58,811 nt of DNA from Magnetospirillum sp. UT-4 (GTDB lineage Bacteria > Pseudomonadota > Alphaproteobacteria > Rhodospirillales > Magnetospirillaceae): contig NZ_CACVCG010000048.1 in the NCBI RefSeq assembly GCF_902729435.1, forward strand, positions 1 to 58,811, given 5' to 3'. Shown piece by piece: positions 56,021 to 58,811 of this stretch (the first letter of the stretch is position 1; every line of letters starts with the position of its first letter). The position numbers and the translations under genes were made by a program. The notes under the pieces were generated by a model that searched no databases, was not told the origin of the DNA, and was given only the letters and a program-made list of their open reading frames with translations.

Positions 56021-58126
56021 TCACAGCCGCACCAGCAGCGCCAGCGAGCGCGCGTCCAGGGGATAGGCGTCGCCCGAGGCGTGGCGGTGGCCCTGGCGCA
56101 GGGGGTCGAAGGTGTCGACCCAGACCTCCCACAGGCGGTCGGCGCCCGGCAGGGTGAACGGCACCGGCTCCCAGAAGGCGTTGAACAGCAGCAAAAAGGC
56201 TAGATCCCGCTGGGGCAGACCGCCGGCGGTGGTGTAGTAGAAGTCGCTGGTGTCGCCGGTATAGACCAGCCCCAGGGTGCGCGCCTCGGGGAAGCTCCAG
56301 TCCTCGTCGGTCATCTCGCCGCCGGCCGGGCTCACCCAGACGAGGTCGGTGCCGTGGACCGTGCGCCCGCGCAGGAAGCGGGGCCGGTGGAACACCGGGT
56401 GGTTGCGGCGGATGGCCAGCAGGCGGCGGACGAAGGCCAGCAGGTCGGGATCGGACCCCTCCCAGTCGGTCCAGGCCAGGGCATTGTCCTGGCAATAGGC
56501 GTTGTTGTTGCCGTGCTGGCTGTTGCCGACCTCGTCGCCGGCCAGCAGCATGGGCACCCCCTGGGACAGCAGCAGGGTCGCCAGCAGGTTGCGGCGCTGG
56601 CGCCGGCGCAGTTCCAGCACCTCGGAATCGGTGGTCTCGCCCTCGGCGCCGCAATTCCACGATTCGTTGTCGTCGGCGCCGTCGCGGTTGTCCTCGCCGT
56701 TGGCCTGGTTGTGCTTGTCGTTATAGGAGACCAGGTCGTTCAGGGTGAAGCCGTCATGGGCGGTGATGAAATTGACCGAGGCCCAGGGCCGCCGGCCACG
56801 GTGGTCGAAGATGTCGGCCGAGCCGGTCAGCCGTGACGCCAGCTCGGGCACCATGCCGCCCTCGCCTTTCCAGAACCGCCGCACCACATCGCGGTAGCGT
56901 CCGTTCCATTCCGCCCAGCCCGGCGGGAAGCCGCCGACCCGGTAGCCGCCGTGGCCCAGATCCCACGGCTCGGCGATCAGCTTGACCGAGGACAGCACCG
57001 GGTCCTGGCCGACCGCGTCGAAGAAGGCGGCGCCGGGATCGTAGTGGAAGCCGTCGCGCGCCAGGCTGGCGGTCAGGTCGAAGCGGAAGCCGTCCACATG
57101 CATCTCGGACACCCAGTAGCGCAGGGAATCCAGCACCAATTGCAGCACCCGCGGATGGCCGAGGTCGAGGGTGTTGCCGCAGCCGGTGGAATCCCAGTAA
57201 TAGCGCTGGTCCTCGGGCACCAGCTTGTAGTAGCTGGCGTTGTCGATGCCCTTGAAGCTGAGGGTGGGTCCCAGGTGGTGGCCCTCGGCGGTGTGGTTGT
57301 AGACCACGTCCAGGATGACCTCGATGCCGGCATCGTGCAGCCGCTGCACCGTCGCCTTGAACTCGGACGGCCGCCCGGTGGCGAGGTAACGCGGCTCGAC
57401 CGCGAAGAAGCCGATGGAATTGTAGCCCCAGTAGTTGCGCAGCCCCTGCTCGACCAGGTGGCGGTCGTCGACGAAGGCGTGCACCGGCATCAGCTCGATG
57501 GCGGTCACCCCCAGGGCGCGCAGGTGCTCGATCATCGCCGGCCATGCCAGGGCGGCGATGGTGCCGCGGCGGCCCTCGGGAATCTCGGGATGCAGCATGG
57601 TCAGGCCGCGCGCATGGGCCTCGTACACCACCGTCTGAGACCAGGGGGTTTCCGGCCGACGTCCCCGCCCCCAGGTGAAGGCGGTATCGACCAACTCGCA
57701 TTTGGGCATCAGGCGGGCGTTGTCGCGGCGGTCGAAGGACAAGTCCTCGCGCGGATGGCCCACGCGATAGGCGAAATGGGCGTCGCTCCACCGAAAGCCC
57801 CCCTTCAGCGCCTTGGCGTAGGGATCGATCAGCAGCTTGTGGGGATTGAAGCGATGGCCGGCATGGGGATCGTAGGGGCCGTACACCCGGTAGCCGTAAA
57901 GCTGGCCCGGCAGGATGTCGGGGACATAGCCGTGCCAGACCTCGTCGGTGTATTCGGGCAGGACGATGCGCTCGCGCTCCTTTTCGCCCGAGGGGTCGAA
58001 CAGGCACAGCTCCACCTTTTCGGCATGGGCCGAGAACAGGGCGAAATTCGCCCCCGCCCCGTCCCAGGTGGCCCCCAGACGGTGTGGTGCTCCCGGCCAG
58101 ACGCGGGCTCGCGGCAGGTATGGCAT
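56021..58126 (-). CDS. glgX: Glycogen debranching enzyme GlgX
   Basis: 701 residues from ATG 58126. An N-terminal CBM48 domain (GATWDGAGANFALFSAHAEKV) and a GH13 barrel with DVVYNHTAEG, catalytic Asp in VDGFRFDLTASL, acid/base Glu in LIAEPWDLG and the stabilising Asp in ITAHDGFTLNDLV. GlgX (isoamylase type) removes limit-dextrin branches from glycogen. The genome has another debranching enzyme at 37434. An unknown gene runs divergently. Confidence 0.96.
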   Translation of the reverse strand: MPYLPRARVWPGAPHRLGATWDGAGANFALFSAHAEKVELCLFDPSGEKERERIVLPEYTDEVWHGYVPDILPGQLYGYRVYGPYDPHAGHRFNPHKLLIDPYAKALKGGFRWSDAHFAYRVGHPREDLSFDRRDNARLMPKCELVDTAFTWGRGRRPETPWSQTVVYEAHARGLTMLHPEIPEGRRGTIAALAWPAMIEHLRALGVTAIELMPVHAFVDDRHLVEQGLRNYWGYNSIGFFAVEPRYLATGRPSEFKATVQRLHDAGIEVILDVVYNHTAEGHHLGPTLSFKGIDNASYYKLVPEDQRYYWDSTGCGNTLDLGHPRVLQLVLDSLRYWVSEMHVDGFRFDLTASLARDGFHYDPGAAFFDAVGQDPVLSSVKLIAEPWDLGHGGYRVGGFPPGWAEWNGRYRDVVRRFWKGEGGMVPELASRLTGSADIFDHRGRRPWASVNFITAHDGFTLNDLVSYNDKHNQANGEDNRDGADDNESWNCGAEGETTDSEVLELRRRQRRNLLATLLLSQGVPMLLAGDEVGNSQHGNNNAYCQDNALAWTDWEGSDPDLLAFVRRLLAIRRNHPVFHRPRFLRGRTVHGTDLVWVSPAGGEMTDEDWSFPEARTLGLVYTGDTSDFYYTTAGGLPQRDLAFLLLFNAFWEPVPFTLPGADRLWEVWVDTFDPLRQGHRHASGDAYPLDARSLALLVRL

Positions 58127-58213
58127 GCCGGCAAAGTGGGGCGCCGGCCGGCGCGAATCCACTTATACCGTTGGATTGGCCCGGGACTGTCACCATCCGA
58201 CGTTTGCGATCGC

Positions 58214-58811
58214 ATGGAAAACAGGGGATATTGGCCGACAAAGTACTCAACTGCGTGGGAAATCCGGGAACACCGCGTGGGCCACGACGACCACAACAAG
58301 GCGGTCAGGCGGATCACCGACACCTTGCGCGGACCCTTCACCAAGGTCCTGCGCGAGTTGGTGCCGTCATTCAGCGAGATCCCCGAGCGGGATTTCTACG
58401 ACACCGTCATCAACGATCCCGATTTGCTGCACGGCTGCCTGCTGATCTTCCGCAAGCGGCGCGAGGCCTTCGCGCACATCCTGATCGACAGCGACGGCCG
58501 CCACGTCACCGACGACTTCGTCCGCCTGCGCTGCGGCCGCAGCGTCCACGACATCATCGGCATGGTGGTCCGCACCCATGCCAAGCGCCATTTCCAGGAC
58601 GCCCTGGGCGGCAGCCCCGGCGACAAGGCCAGCCGCGCCAGCCGGCTGTACGACGCCATGAACGAATACCTGATCCACGAGTGGCAGGTGCCGCTGGTCC
58701 GCCACTTCGCGCCCATGCCGGTGGCGCTGGTGCGCGAGCTGGGTCCGGCCATCCTGGAGCTGCGCTCGCCCGCGGCGATCCAGGCGGTGATCGACGGCAA
58801 GCCGATCCCCG
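58214..58811 (+). CDS. Unknown protein, 3' end outside window
   Basis: The frame is open to the right edge, giving at least 199 residues from ATG 58214; GTG 58277 is an alternative with slightly better spacing from glgX and a weak GGGAA ahead of it. Sequence features: KAVRRITDTLRGPFTKVLRE, DPDLLHGCLLIFRKRREAF and IIGMVVRTHAKRHFQ, largely helical. No domain recognised. The promoter must lie in the 87-150 bases shared with glgX. Confidence 0.6.
   Translation, partial: MENRGYWPTKYSTAWEIREHRVGHDDHNKAVRRITDTLRGPFTKVLRELVPSFSEIPERDFYDTVINDPDLLHGCLLIFRKRREAFAHILIDSDGRHVTDDFVRLRCGRSVHDIIGMVVRTHAKRHFQDALGGSPGDKASRASRLYDAMNEYLIHEWQVPLVRHFAPMPVALVRELGPAILELRSPAAIQAVIDGKPIP

Overview
The window is high-GC DNA from an alphaproteobacterium, most likely a Rhodospirillales/Magnetospirillum-type spirillum. 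The grounds are many chemoreceptors, an Irr-type Fur regulator, a KaiA-less KaiBC pair, cbbQO-linked form I RuBisCO and C-rich palindromic intergenic repeats. The genus is inferred, not shown. No tRNA, rRNA, CRISPR array or intact transposase was recognised.

Layout. (1) 1-6460, plus strand: the 3' end of a secreted protein that opens with 19 PTTT(S/Q/C)A hexapeptides; a strong terminator-like hairpin; a GT60-like GlcNAc-transferase fused to a methyltransferase; a TPR-choline-kinase-like fusion; and a ParA-like ATPase with a C-terminal membrane helix. (2) 18225-6840, minus strand: one apparently continuous operon holding a tandem-module chemoreceptor broken by an in-frame TAA, a half-length CheW, CheA, a STAS protein, a ParA-like ATPase, CheY, two membrane proteins with CheZ-like D-x3-Q motifs, then KaiC, KaiB and a histidine kinase. 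Upstream lie a LuxR regulator with a receiver lacking its phospho-Asp, a second LuxR-HTH protein and a CarH-like cobalamin-binding protein; a 14-bp site occurs before both the LuxR gene and the che-kai operon. (3) 21653-30641: CO2 fixation. cbbLSQO runs right from a divergent cbbR, and a leftward group encodes an uncharacterised protein, an SbtA-type bicarbonate transporter and an SbtB/CPII-type PII-like protein, followed by a second LysR gene. No carboxysome gene is visible. (4) 30726-31566: a palindromic element and a wrecked kinase/diguanylate cyclase gene. (5) 36721-32005: an RTX protein with long Thr/Asp/Gly repeats, its ABC exporter and membrane-fusion protein. (6) 37136-49028: a small membrane protein, glycogen debranching enzyme, soluble chemoreceptor, receiver protein, D,D-carboxypeptidase, a STAS/PAS/chemoreceptor set, irr, dps (with a MITE-like inverted repeat between irr and dps), acylphosphatase and an exported beta-glucosidase. 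(7) 49225-58811: a sensor kinase, FmdB zinc ribbon, thiC with a TPP riboswitch, another chemoreceptor, glgX and the start of an unknown gene.

Main ideas. The che-kai operon places a chemosensory core, its probable phosphatases and a KaiBC timer in one transcript next to a cobalamin photoreceptor candidate and two LuxR proteins, which suggests light- or time-dependent control of taxis. At the left edge, a Thr-rich repeat protein sits directly before a GT60-like transferase that could modify it. Both are inferences from motifs and gene order.
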